A stretch of 37,091 bases of DNA from Spirochaetaceae bacterium (lineage in GTDB: Bacteria > Spirochaetota > Spirochaetia > Treponematales > Breznakiellaceae). Position 1 is the first letter of the stretch; every line of letters starts with the position of its first letter. Positions 1-6,452 of the stretch are shown here, piece after piece. Made by a program: the position numbers and the translations under genes. The notes beneath the pieces are model-generated. The model worked only from the letters and a program-made list of their open reading frames with translations. It had not been told where the DNA came from and did not search any database. The stretch spans positions 1 to 37,091 of the forward strand of contig JAITDS010000132.1 in the NCBI GenBank assembly GCA_031282435.1. Reading direction: 5' to 3'.

Positions 1-94
1 CGGATAAATTTTTTTTTATATAAAGTTTCAGTGGTTGGTTGGGGGGCCGCCGGGGGGGGGCCACCCCCCCCCGCCCCCCCGGGGGGGGCGCCGC

Positions 95-166
95 GGCCGG
101 AGCGACAGCGCAGCCCCGAAAAGCCCGGTTTTTGCCTGCCTCCGGCAGGCAAAAATGCGCCCAAAT
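95..166 (-). repeat. Structured hairpin repeat, copy C (partial)
   Basis: Read on the minus strand: GGGCGCA (162-156), then a perfect 12-bp hairpin (144-155 pairing with 129-140, loop 141-143), then a linker ending in CGCTGTCGCTCCGGCC that is nearly identical to the copy at 26455. The second, variable hairpin expected after the linker is replaced by the G/C homopolymer block at about 41-94. The first stem has a sequence unrelated to those of the other copies yet is fully paired. Confidence 0.65.
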
Positions 167-204
167 TCTGATTACCAGAATTCAGATATACTTCCCGTAA
201 GTCA

Positions 205-250
205 GCGCCCCTTTCTTGTAAACGGCAAAAGAGGAAAGCCGCTGGCGGCC
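205..250 (+). repeat. Short GC-rich dispersed repeat, copy 1
   Basis: The pattern is GCGCCC, a T-rich stretch with CTTG, AAC-GCAAA, GAGGAAA, then CCGCTGGCGG. It recurs at 286-334 and 16606-16655. All three end in a small inverted repeat of the form CCGCnGGCGG. The function is unknown and the copies do not belong to any gene. Confidence 0.55.
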
Positions 251-285
251 TTGGCGGCTGGGCCGCAGTCTACAAGCGCGTATGC

Positions 286-334
286 CAACCGCCCTTTTCT
301 TGCTGAACGCAAAGGAGGAAACCCGCTGGCGGGC
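286..334 (+). repeat. Short GC-rich dispersed repeat, copy 2
   Basis: Second copy of the repeat at 205-250, about 81 bases downstream in the same orientation. It shares GCCC-TTTTCTTG, AACGCAAA, GAGGAAACCCGC and TGGCGGGC. The copy at 16606-16655 is closer to this one than to the first. Confidence 0.55.
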
Positions 335-350
335 TGGTGGGCTGGCGGCC

Positions 351-379
351 TTGACAGAGGAGAGAAATATCTGTACATT
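351..379 (+). promoter_or_regulatory. Sigma-70-type promoter of the metal-resistance operon
   Basis: A perfect -35 box TTGACA (351-356) is followed by exactly 17 bases and a -10 box TACATT (374-379, 4 of 6 consensus). The predicted start is near 386, so the palindrome at 388-401 overlaps the first transcribed bases, as expected of an ArsR/SmtB-type repressor site. Confidence 0.6.
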
Positions 380-387
380 TGAATATA

Positions 388-401
388 TGTTCAACTGAAC
401 A
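388..401. promoter_or_regulatory. ArsR/SmtB-family operator
   Basis: TGTTCA-AC-TGAACA is a perfect 6-2-6 inverted repeat inside AT-rich flanks, which matches the core of the 12-2-12 operators bound by SmtB, CzrA and ZiaR-type repressors. It lies 13 bases before the Shine-Dalgarno sequence of the ArsR-type gene at 427. Autoregulation with metal-induced release is inferred from the family and position. Confidence 0.7.
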
Positions 402-426
402 GTTTAAATAAATTAAGGAGACAGTC

Positions 427-783
427 ATGAACGGTATAGACATCTGCGAGTGCGCGATTATTCATGAAGAAGTAGTAACAGAAGTAAGAAAACAAATGCC
501 GGACGAAGAAACCATGCTGGATTTAGCCGACCTGTTTAAAATGTTTTCCGACTCCACACGCGTAAAAATAATCTGCGCGTTACTGCTAAAAGAAATGTGC
601 GTATGCGACATATCGGCGCTTTTAGGAATGACAAAATCTTCAATATCGCATCAGCTGCGGTTGCTACGCCAAACCAAACTAGTAAAAAACAGACGCGAAG
701 GCAAAATAGTCTACTACACCCTCGATGACGAACACATACAAAACATACTCGATCAAGGACTGGCTCATGTAGGAGAATTATAA
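427..783 (+). CDS. ArsR/SmtB-family metal-sensing repressor
   Basis: A 118-residue winged-helix repressor of the ArsR/SmtB family. Two candidate metal sites are visible: cysteines C7 and C9 plus C58 and C60 (a CVCD motif at the start of the recognition region), as in CadC-type alpha3N sites, and D101-x-H103-x10-H114 with E117 in the last helix, as in the alpha5 zinc site of CzrA/SmtB. The DNA-binding helix is around residues 62-80 (SALLGMTKSSISHQLRLL). The start has AAGGAG (415-420) six bases upstream. The stop overlaps the next start as TAATG, so it is translationally coupled to the P-type ATPase. With a palindromic operator at its promoter it very likely represses both genes until Zn, Cd or Pb binds. 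The preferred metal cannot be fixed from sequence. Confidence 0.92.
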   Translation: MNGIDICECAIIHEEVVTEVRKQMPDEETMLDLADLFKMFSDSTRVKIICALLLKEMCVCDISALLGMTKSSISHQLRLLRQTKLVKNRREGKIVYYTLDDEHIQNILDQGLAHVGEL

Positions 784-2813
784 TGGAAAACACAAAAACC
801 GCGCCGGGGATGACCCCCTGCTACTGTGAACATTGCGCCCGGACAAGCGCAATTATTGACGGCGATACAGCCCCCGGCAAGTCCGCTGCCGGCGGGAATT
901 TTTTCAACCTTTTTACATTACGTATAGCGGCGGGCAGTATTTTTTTCGTGCTTGGCCTGTTGCTGGAAGCGCAAATAATCCCGTCCGGCATCATTTCTTT
1001 TCACCAAACTTTTTTTCAAAACTTTTCACTAAGCGTTTCACCGGCCCTTATCGTCTGCATAGCGGCGTATATTTTAATCGGCTACGACGTAGTTCTGCGT
1101 TCCATAAAAAACATCAGTCGGGGACAAATATTTGATGAAAATTTTTTGATGACAATAGCGACATTCGGCGCGTTTGCGATAAAAGCGTATCCCGAAGCCG
1201 TTGCCGTGATGCTGTTCTATCAAATAGGGGAAGCGTTCCAAGACGGAGCGGTACGCCGATCACGAACTTCAATAGCGGCGCTGATGGACATAAGACCGGA
1301 CTATGCGAACCTCAAAGAAAACGGCGAAATACGCGCGGTTTCACCAAACGACGTGAGCGTGGGCAGCATTATAATCGTTAAACCGGGGGAAAAAATCCCG
1401 CTTGACGGCGTTATTGTGGAAGGCGCATCCTCAATCGACACCTCCGCGCTTACCGGAGAAAGTATGCCGCGTGATGTGGAGGCAGGCTGCGAAGTGCTGT
1501 CCGGCACAATCAACAAAAGCGGACTGCTCACCGTAAAAGTTACAAAAAGCGCAGGCGAATCGACTGTGGCGCGAATCCTTGAAATGGTGCAGAACGCCGC
1601 GCAAAAAAAATCAAAAGTGGAAAAATTCATAACAAAATTTGCCCGTTACTACACACCCGTTGTTGTAATCGCGGCGCTGCTGCTTGCGCTAGTACCGCCA
1701 ATCGTTTCCGGAAACATGGATTTTAGCCGCTGGCTGTACCGCGCCCTCGTATTTCTTGTAGTGTCCTGCCCGTGCGCGCTAGTCATCTCCGTACCGCTAA
1801 GTTTTTTCGGCGGCATAGGCGGGGCGTCAAAGCAAGGCATACTAATAAAAGGCAGTTCGTACCTTGAGGCGTTAAGCAACATTGATACGATAGTGTTCGA
1901 CAAGACAGGAACACTTACAAAAGGGATTTTCAAAATTGCCGGAATTGACACGGCGGGAACATATTCAAAAGACGAAGTCCTTTTTTACGCGGCGCACACG
2001 GAATATTTTTCCAAGCACCCCATTGCCGCCGCCATAACATCGGCTTTTCCGGACAAAGTTGACACGTCCATAATCGAAGGACTCGAAGAAATAGCGGGAC
2101 GCGGAGTTCGCGCAAATATAAACGGAAAAAAGGTATTGGCAGGCAATAAAAAATTGCTGGAAAACGGGAACGTGGAGTTTATGAGCTACACGGGAACAGG
2201 CGTATGCGTGTATATTGCGATTGACAACAAATACGCCGGACGCATAATCATAAAAGACGAAATTAAACCGGACAGCGCCGCCACTATAGCCGCGTTAAAA
2301 AAACTAGGCGTGCGTCAAACCACGATGTTTACCGGAGACACCGAAATGGAAGGCTCGCTTGTGGCCGGACAAATCGGAATAGACACACCGGTTACCGGCC
2401 TATTACCCGATGAAAAAGTAGAAGCCTTTGAAAAAATAGCCGGACTGCGAAAGTCGAAAGGCAGTCTTGTCTTTGTCGGGGACGGCATAAACGACGCGCC
2501 CGTACTAGCCCGCAGTGACGTCGGGATAGCGATGGGGGCGCGCGGCACGGACGCGGCCATCGAAGCGGCGGATGTCGTGCTTATGACGGACGAACCCGCA
2601 AAAATATGCGCCGCCGTAGCGATTGCCCGCAAGACACACCGCATCGTTAAACAAAACATCGTGTTTGCGCTCGGCGTAAAAGGCGTTATTCTGGGGGCGG
2701 GCGCGTTAGGCGCGGCTTCAATATGGCTTGCCGTTTTCGGCGATGTGGGCGTATGCCTTATCGCGGTGATGAACGCAATGCGGGCCGCAAGATACAAAGG
2801 CTTAAAAATATAG
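783..2813 (+). CDS. zntA: P1B-type heavy-metal (Zn/Cd/Pb) efflux ATPase
   Basis: A 676-residue inner-membrane ATPase that pumps soft divalent metals out of the cytoplasm. Signature residues are all present: TGES at 224-227 (actuator), CPC at 329-331 (transmembrane metal site), phosphorylation motif DKTGT at 373-377, HP at 412-413, GDGIND at 566-571, and D654 in the last helix followed by the N-x2-R region typical of the Zn/Cd/Pb subgroup. It is shorter than E. coli ZntA because the usual N-terminal GMTCxxC domain is missing; a small cluster CYCEHC (13-18) may replace it. The start codon overlaps the stop of the upstream ArsR-type repressor, so the two form one operon. It could equally be named cadA. 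Confidence 0.93.
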   Translation: MENTKTAPGMTPCYCEHCARTSAIIDGDTAPGKSAAGGNFFNLFTLRIAAGSIFFVLGLLLEAQIIPSGIISFHQTFFQNFSLSVSPALIVCIAAYILIGYDVVLRSIKNISRGQIFDENFLMTIATFGAFAIKAYPEAVAVMLFYQIGEAFQDGAVRRSRTSIAALMDIRPDYANLKENGEIRAVSPNDVSVGSIIIVKPGEKIPLDGVIVEGASSIDTSALTGESMPRDVEAGCEVLSGTINKSGLLTVKVTKSAGESTVARILEMVQNAAQKKSKVEKFITKFARYYTPVVVIAALLLALVPPIVSGNMDFSRWLYRALVFLVVSCPCALVISVPLSFFGGIGGASKQGILIKGSSYLEALSNIDTIVFDKTGTLTKGIFKIAGIDTAGTYSKDEVLFYAAHTEYFSKHPIAAAITSAFPDKVDTSIIEGLEEIAGRGVRANINGKKVLAGNKKLLENGNVEFMSYTGTGVCVYIAIDNKYAGRIIIKDEIKPDSAATIAALKKLGVRQTTMFTGDTEMEGSLVAGQIGIDTPVTGLLPDEKVEAFEKIAGLRKSKGSLVFVGDGINDAPVLARSDVGIAMGARGTDAAIEAADVVLMTDEPAKICAAVAIARKTHRIVKQNIVFALGVKGVILGAGALGAASIWLAVFGDVGVCLIAVMNAMRAARYKGLKI

Positions 2814-3245
2814 CCGCTTGATTTATGGGGAGGGGGCAAATAAAAATGAAGCGCTGCGCCGCAAAGCCGCGTTCAAATTCTGAACATCAAAATTTGGGCG
2901 CATTTCCAGCGCCAGAGGCGCTGGAAACCGGGCTATCCGCTATAATTAAATTTGACGGCGTTTTGCGCCGTCAAATTTAATTCCGCTTCTATCCCTTGCG
3001 CGGGCCAAACCGCTTTCAGCGGTTTGATTTTACGAGGTTTGCATTTTGCAAACCCGTTTGCTGGCGCAAACTCCAATTGATTACGTGATTACGAAAAGCG
3101 CGTCGGCCATTCTGTGTTTGCGCCCCTGCACTCTTGCCCCCGGCGCGTTGATTTTACCCGCCGTCCCCCGCCTCAAGGCAGGACGGCATTGGCTTGTTCC
3201 ATAGTGTTACTTCCGTTAAGGACCAGACGGGCAGACGACCGGGAG
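2814..3245. other. Intergenic stretch with palindromes
   Basis: Between the end of the ATPase gene and the convergent gene ending at 3246. Apart from the structured repeat at 2892-3006 it holds two further perfect hairpins, AAACCGCTTTCAGCGGTTT (3007-3025) and GGTTTGCATTTTGCAAACC (3036-3054). No Shine-Dalgarno plus start combination and no recognisable protein is seen. The hairpins lack a following T-run, so a terminator is not claimed. Confidence 0.5.
2892..3006 (+). repeat. Structured hairpin repeat, copy A (complete)
   Basis: Order of elements: GGGCGCA (2896-2902); hairpin 1 with a perfect 11-bp stem (2903-2913 with 2917-2927); linker CCGGGCTATCCGCTAT (2928-2943); hairpin 2 with a perfect 17-bp stem (2944-2960 with 2966-2982); block CCGCTTCTATCCCTTGCGC (2983-3001). 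The first GCGCA can pair with the last TGCGC, closing a three-way junction. The linker and the last block are identical in copy B at 35798-35894, where hairpin 2 has an unrelated sequence. Confidence 0.8.
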
Positions 3246-4808
3246 TTAATAGCCGTCTGACATAGCGCGGTTTTTGTCGCGTTGATAAAGCTCTTGATAG
3301 ATAAGATTGCGGTCTTTTAATTTTTCCTTTACCGCCTGCGTGAAAGGCATATAGCGCCAGAACGTACCCCGCACATCTTTATCAAGCTTTTGCGTGCCTT
3401 CACTTTCCTTAGTCATCCACATAATATAATCCTGAATAAAGTACGCCTTAACATCGCCTTTTAACTTTTGCGCCTGAAACCACTGATAGTAGTTTCCCGT
3501 TAAACCCTCCTCCATCCAGTAGAACGAGGCCTTTTCTTTCGCGACCTGCCAACGCAGATCCCCTACTGCGGAAAGCACCGCAAGCATAATATTTTTAGGA
3601 TACATAGGAATGGCGATACGCCCTCGGCTGGTTGCGCGGTTCGATTTATCAAACGGCTCCCAGCACATCCCAAAATCGCCGTAAGTAGGCAATAAAACTA
3701 CATAAGGCATTATACGGTTTGGTTTACCCTTGTAGTAACGTATGAAAGCCTCAGAATCGATACTCTCTACCCAAGCAAGCTGTTTAATTATATTTTCTTT
3801 GAACCCTATATTGTTTGGGGCAGGACGAAAAAATTCGCTTGTTAAAATGGGAAACGCGTTGCCTTGTCTGCCAACCGTCATCTTTGCCATTTGCCGTATC
3901 GAAGACATTTCCGTATCTATGGATTTAGTATCAATGGATACACTATCCGCGGCTCCGGCGGCTTCAAGTTTTTCGTTTATTGTTTCAAGATCTTCGCTGC
4001 TTTGTTCGAGATCTGTCATATATAAAGATGATTCACGGTCAATTTTCAAAAGCGTTTTTATAATATTTTGAATTTCGGTAAATGCGAGTTTTTGGTCTTC
4101 CGCATACGAGTCAAAAACTTCCGTAAAAAGATCATAATGGGAATGGCGCATAATAAGGTTTACGGCTTTTTGAAGTTGCTTTTCAAATTCTACACGCTCA
4201 GCCTGTTTTGCGCGCAATAAACCTTGGGAACCTTCAATCTTTCCCTTTGCTTTTTCGTACAAAGACAAGAGATGGGCGTTTGCGTTTTTATGAGCGGAAC
4301 CCGGACTAACCTCATCAGTAACGGAACATTTTATTTTACCGGAACCTATCGTAATTATCCATTCGTCAAGATAATAGACAGGCTGTTCCAAATCATTTTT
4401 AACAGGAACTTTCGAAAGCAAAGTTTTAGCTTCCGCATTCAGCATATTTGGATGAAGAACGCCGAAACGCAACAAAAATTTTATTGGATCCGCCGTTTTT
4501 GTGGTCAGCTTCTGCGCGGTTTTACCGATAAAATCCCAAAAAGCATTTATTAACTGCATTCGGAATATGGATTTATCTTTAAGATCTTTTGTTGTGGCGT
4601 ATTTCTGAAAGAGAGTATGCACACGCTGCATACAATCCCCGCCCTCCGAAAGCGCTATTTTGTAGTACGAGGGATCTTCAAATGCCTTGTGTCCGGTTTC
4701 TTCAAACATTTTTTCAATTGAGAAACCACTTTGACCTTGATCCGGTTCCGGTTTAGTGTCTTCTGTCTGCCCGGCATTCATATCCGGTACATTTTCTGTA
4801 TCATCCAT
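3246..4808 (-). CDS. Hypothetical protein, spirochaete-type
   Basis: A 520-residue protein that I do not recognise. The N-terminal 30 residues (MDDTENVPDM onward) are acidic and low in complexity. Two helical, coiled-coil-prone stretches lie near residues 178-220 and 264-285 (numbering from the ATG), and the C-terminal 150 residues are rich in aromatic residues. No signal peptide, transmembrane helix or catalytic motif is evident. The frame extends upstream to a GTG at 4868, but that codon lies inside the MITE-like insertion (4864-4992), so the ATG at 4808 is the more credible start. There is no Shine-Dalgarno sequence; a promoter-like pair at 4817-4845 ends 8 bases before the ATG, which would make the mRNA leaderless or nearly so. 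It is transcribed alone, convergent with the metal-resistance operon. Confidence 0.8.
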   Translation of the reverse strand: MDDTENVPDMNAGQTEDTKPEPDQGQSGFSIEKMFEETGHKAFEDPSYYKIALSEGGDCMQRVHTLFQKYATTKDLKDKSIFRMQLINAFWDFIGKTAQKLTTKTADPIKFLLRFGVLHPNMLNAEAKTLLSKVPVKNDLEQPVYYLDEWIITIGSGKIKCSVTDEVSPGSAHKNANAHLLSLYEKAKGKIEGSQGLLRAKQAERVEFEKQLQKAVNLIMRHSHYDLFTEVFDSYAEDQKLAFTEIQNIIKTLLKIDRESSLYMTDLEQSSEDLETINEKLEAAGAADSVSIDTKSIDTEMSSIRQMAKMTVGRQGNAFPILTSEFFRPAPNNIGFKENIIKQLAWVESIDSEAFIRYYKGKPNRIMPYVVLLPTYGDFGMCWEPFDKSNRATSRGRIAIPMYPKNIMLAVLSAVGDLRWQVAKEKASFYWMEEGLTGNYYQWFQAQKLKGDVKAYFIQDYIMWMTKESEGTQKLDKDVRGTFWRYMPFTQAVKEKLKDRNLIYQELYQRDKNRAMSDGY

Positions 4809-4816
4809 AAAGTTTA

Positions 4817-4845
4817 AGAATATCAAAAATACGCATATATGACAA
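4817..4845 (-). promoter_or_regulatory. Candidate promoter abutting the start at 4808
   Basis: On the minus strand TTGTCA (4845-4840) is followed by 17 bases and TATTCT (4822-4817). Transcription would begin near 4810, one or two bases before the ATG at 4808. The -10 box is only 4 of 6 consensus, so the call is tentative, but the spacing is ideal and no ribosome-binding site exists. Confidence 0.4.
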
Positions 4846-4863
4846 GACCGATGTCCGTTCTTG

Positions 4864-4992
4864 TTCACGGCGAGCGCATATAAAATCGTATCTCATTATC
4901 CTACAAAGAATTACAAACCATGCGCGAAACAATCCAAATGAGCTAATTCTTAAATCCTGTAAGAAATTATAAATTGATACGCGCTCGCCCTG
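4864..4992 (-). mobile_element. MITE-like non-coding element, copy 1
   Basis: About 129 bp with no coding capacity. The ends are inverted repeats: CACGGCGAGCGCATATAA (from 4866) on one side and, on the complementary strand, CAGGGCGAGCGCGTATCAA (from 4992) on the other. The direct repeat CCGTTCTT occurs just outside both ends (4855-4862 and 4993-5000), as expected of a target-site duplication of 8-9 bp. The interior (minus strand, about 4984-4915) matches the element at 32406-32491 over about 65 bases at roughly 85% identity. It sits directly upstream of the gene starting at 4808. Confidence 0.7.
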
Positions 4993-5078
4993 CCGTTCTT
5001 TCAGCAATTTAACATTATGAAAAATCGTGCCATAATAATGGATGGTACCGGGTATATTTGGGAAGTTAAGAGCCAATT

Positions 5079-5192
5079 ATAGAAAAGGTCGGGAAGGAAC
5101 TGCCGGATAAGCGGCGGGAGGGGAACAACCGGAAGTACCGTTTGCCAGATGCGGTCAAGAGCGCGTTTGCTCTGTGCCGGCGGCGGACTTGA
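5079..5192 (+). pseudogene. Transposase N-terminal relic
   Basis: One frame (37 codons ending in TGA at 5190) reads ...KELPDKRR..., then ..RKYRLPDAVKSAFALC... This resembles the conserved N-terminal region of IS transposases that begin with a proline-aspartate-arginine motif followed by a [LI]xDaxxSaFAmF helix. The frame is broken immediately before and after and there is no start codon, so it is a decayed fragment. The resemblance is by recall and needs a profile search. The rest of the 4809-5294 gap holds the MITE-like element and, near livJ, a small hairpin (GCTTC/GGAAGC around 5244-5262). Confidence 0.4.
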
Positions 5193-5294
5193 AAAATACT
5201 GATATTTGTATAAAAATAGAATAGCCATAGTTTATGGTTGCGGCTTCGTTAGTGGAAGCTCTAAGACATAAAGTTTTTTAATGAGGATTTAAAG

Positions 5295-6449
5295 ATGAAA
5301 ACTTTTAGCAGGATTTTGTTTGCGGCGGCGGTGTGTTTAGCGCTTCTCGCGGCGGGATGCGCGAAAAAAGACGTAATAAAGATAGGCGTGTTTGAACCGT
5401 TAACCGGAGCCAACGCGGGCGGCGGCGCTATTGAGCTGGAGGGCATAAAGCTGGCCAATAAACTCTATCCCGAAGTTACTTTGGGCGGTAAAACATATAA
5501 AATTGAGCTTGTTGTAGCGGATAACAAGTCGGACAAAGTTGAATCGGCAAACGCTGTCCAGCGGCTTATAACTAGCGACAAGGTGGCGTTGGTACTCGGT
5601 TCATGGGGTTCTTCCCTGTCTATCGCGGGCGGCGAAATAGCTAAAGACGAACACGTTCCTATTATAGGGCTTTCGTGTACGAATCCGCTTGTTACGTTAA
5701 GAAACGACTGGTATTTCCGCGTATGTTTCATAGACCCGTTCCAAGGAACCGTCATGGCCAATTATGCGTACAACGATATTGGGGCTAGGAACGCCGTTAT
5801 AGTGCGGGAAATTTCCAACGACTATTCCGTAGGTCTTGCCCAATACTTTACCGATAGATTCATTGATTTAACCGGAAATCCGGACTCTATTCTGGGTATT
5901 GTGGACTACAATACCGGAGATCAGGATTTTTCCGCCCAGCTTACTCAGGTTAAAGCGATGAATCCCGATGTGGTATTTGCGCCCGGCAACTTTACCGAGT
6001 CCGCCCTTGTTATTAAACAGGCGCGTGACCTTGGCATAGCGACACCGTTCATAGGCGGCGATACATGGGAAACAAATGAATTTTTGGATGTCGGCGGCGA
6101 CCGTGTAGAGGGTGTCATGTTTTCATCTTTCTATGATTCAAGTTATTCGAGCGGTGATGAGGACAGCATCGCCAGAACCTTCCTAACGGCGTATGTTAAA
6201 GACTATAACAAAGATCCCGCGGCTGTAACCGCTCTTGGTTTTGACGGCTACCTGTTAGCGCTTGACGCGATAACACGCGCAGGTTCCGCGGATCCTGCCG
6301 CGATACGTGACGCGATAGCGGCAACTTCAAATTTTGAGGGCGTAACAGGCGCGATTATTTTTGATGAAAACGGGGACGCTACAAAGCCCGCTTTCATAAA
6401 AGAGGTTAAGGACGGCAAGTTTGTGTTTCAAACGCTTGTTACTCCGTAA
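5295..6449 (+). CDS. livJ: Branched-chain amino acid ABC transporter, substrate-binding lipoprotein
   Basis: A 384-residue periplasmic-binding protein of the Leu/Ile/Val (type I) fold. The N-terminus is a lipoprotein signal (positive MKTFSR, hydrophobic core, lipobox LAAGC with C22), so the protein is anchored in the membrane, as is usual in spirochaetes. The mature part starts with IKIGVFEPLTGANAGGG, the typical family opening, and continues through the GSWGSSLSIAGGEIA loop expected of this fold. GAGGA lies 7 bases upstream of the ATG. It is the first gene of a six-gene run (permeases LivH and LivM, ATPases LivG and LivF, another lipoprotein). The true ligand may be an amino acid other than Leu/Ile/Val, or an amide. 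Confidence 0.93.
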   Translation: MKTFSRILFAAAVCLALLAAGCAKKDVIKIGVFEPLTGANAGGGAIELEGIKLANKLYPEVTLGGKTYKIELVVADNKSDKVESANAVQRLITSDKVALVLGSWGSSLSIAGGEIAKDEHVPIIGLSCTNPLVTLRNDWYFRVCFIDPFQGTVMANYAYNDIGARNAVIVREISNDYSVGLAQYFTDRFIDLTGNPDSILGIVDYNTGDQDFSAQLTQVKAMNPDVVFAPGNFTESALVIKQARDLGIATPFIGGDTWETNEFLDVGGDRVEGVMFSSFYDSSYSSGDEDSIARTFLTAYVKDYNKDPAAVTALGFDGYLLALDAITRAGSADPAAIRDAIAATSNFEGVTGAIIFDENGDATKPAFIKEVKDGKFVFQTLVTP

Positions 6450-6452
6450 GGA

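Larger units (their letters stand above)
1..426. other. Intergenic leader with G/C homopolymers and repeats
   Basis: No convincing gene lies here. Positions about 41-92 are made of G and C homopolymers (G9 at 52-60, C9 at 64-72, C7 at 74-80, G8 at 81-88). Positions 95-166 match, on the minus strand, the structured repeat family described below, and 205-334 carry two copies of a second repeat. The last 75 bases hold the promoter and operator of the metal-resistance genes. Open frames across this stretch are arginine, proline and glycine rich, follow the repeats, and look non-coding. A window-edge assembly artefact in the homopolymers cannot be excluded. Confidence 0.6.

Noticed and set aside
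35-394. Open frames on both strands through the first 400 bases
   Set aside because: They run through homopolymers and repeated DNA, have biased composition rich in Gly, Pro and Arg, and lack ribosome-binding sites.
2315-2839. A 174-codon open frame antisense to the ATPase gene
   Set aside because: It is a frame shadow of a strongly conserved gene; the composition (Ala, Ser, Pro, Thr) follows from the opposite codons.
4809-4868. N-terminal 20-residue extension of the unknown protein from GTG
   Set aside because: The GTG lies inside the inserted MITE-like element and has no Shine-Dalgarno sequence.
5001-5228. A 75-codon minus-strand frame
   Set aside because: It is the opposite strand of the transposase relic and MITE-like end; no start signal.
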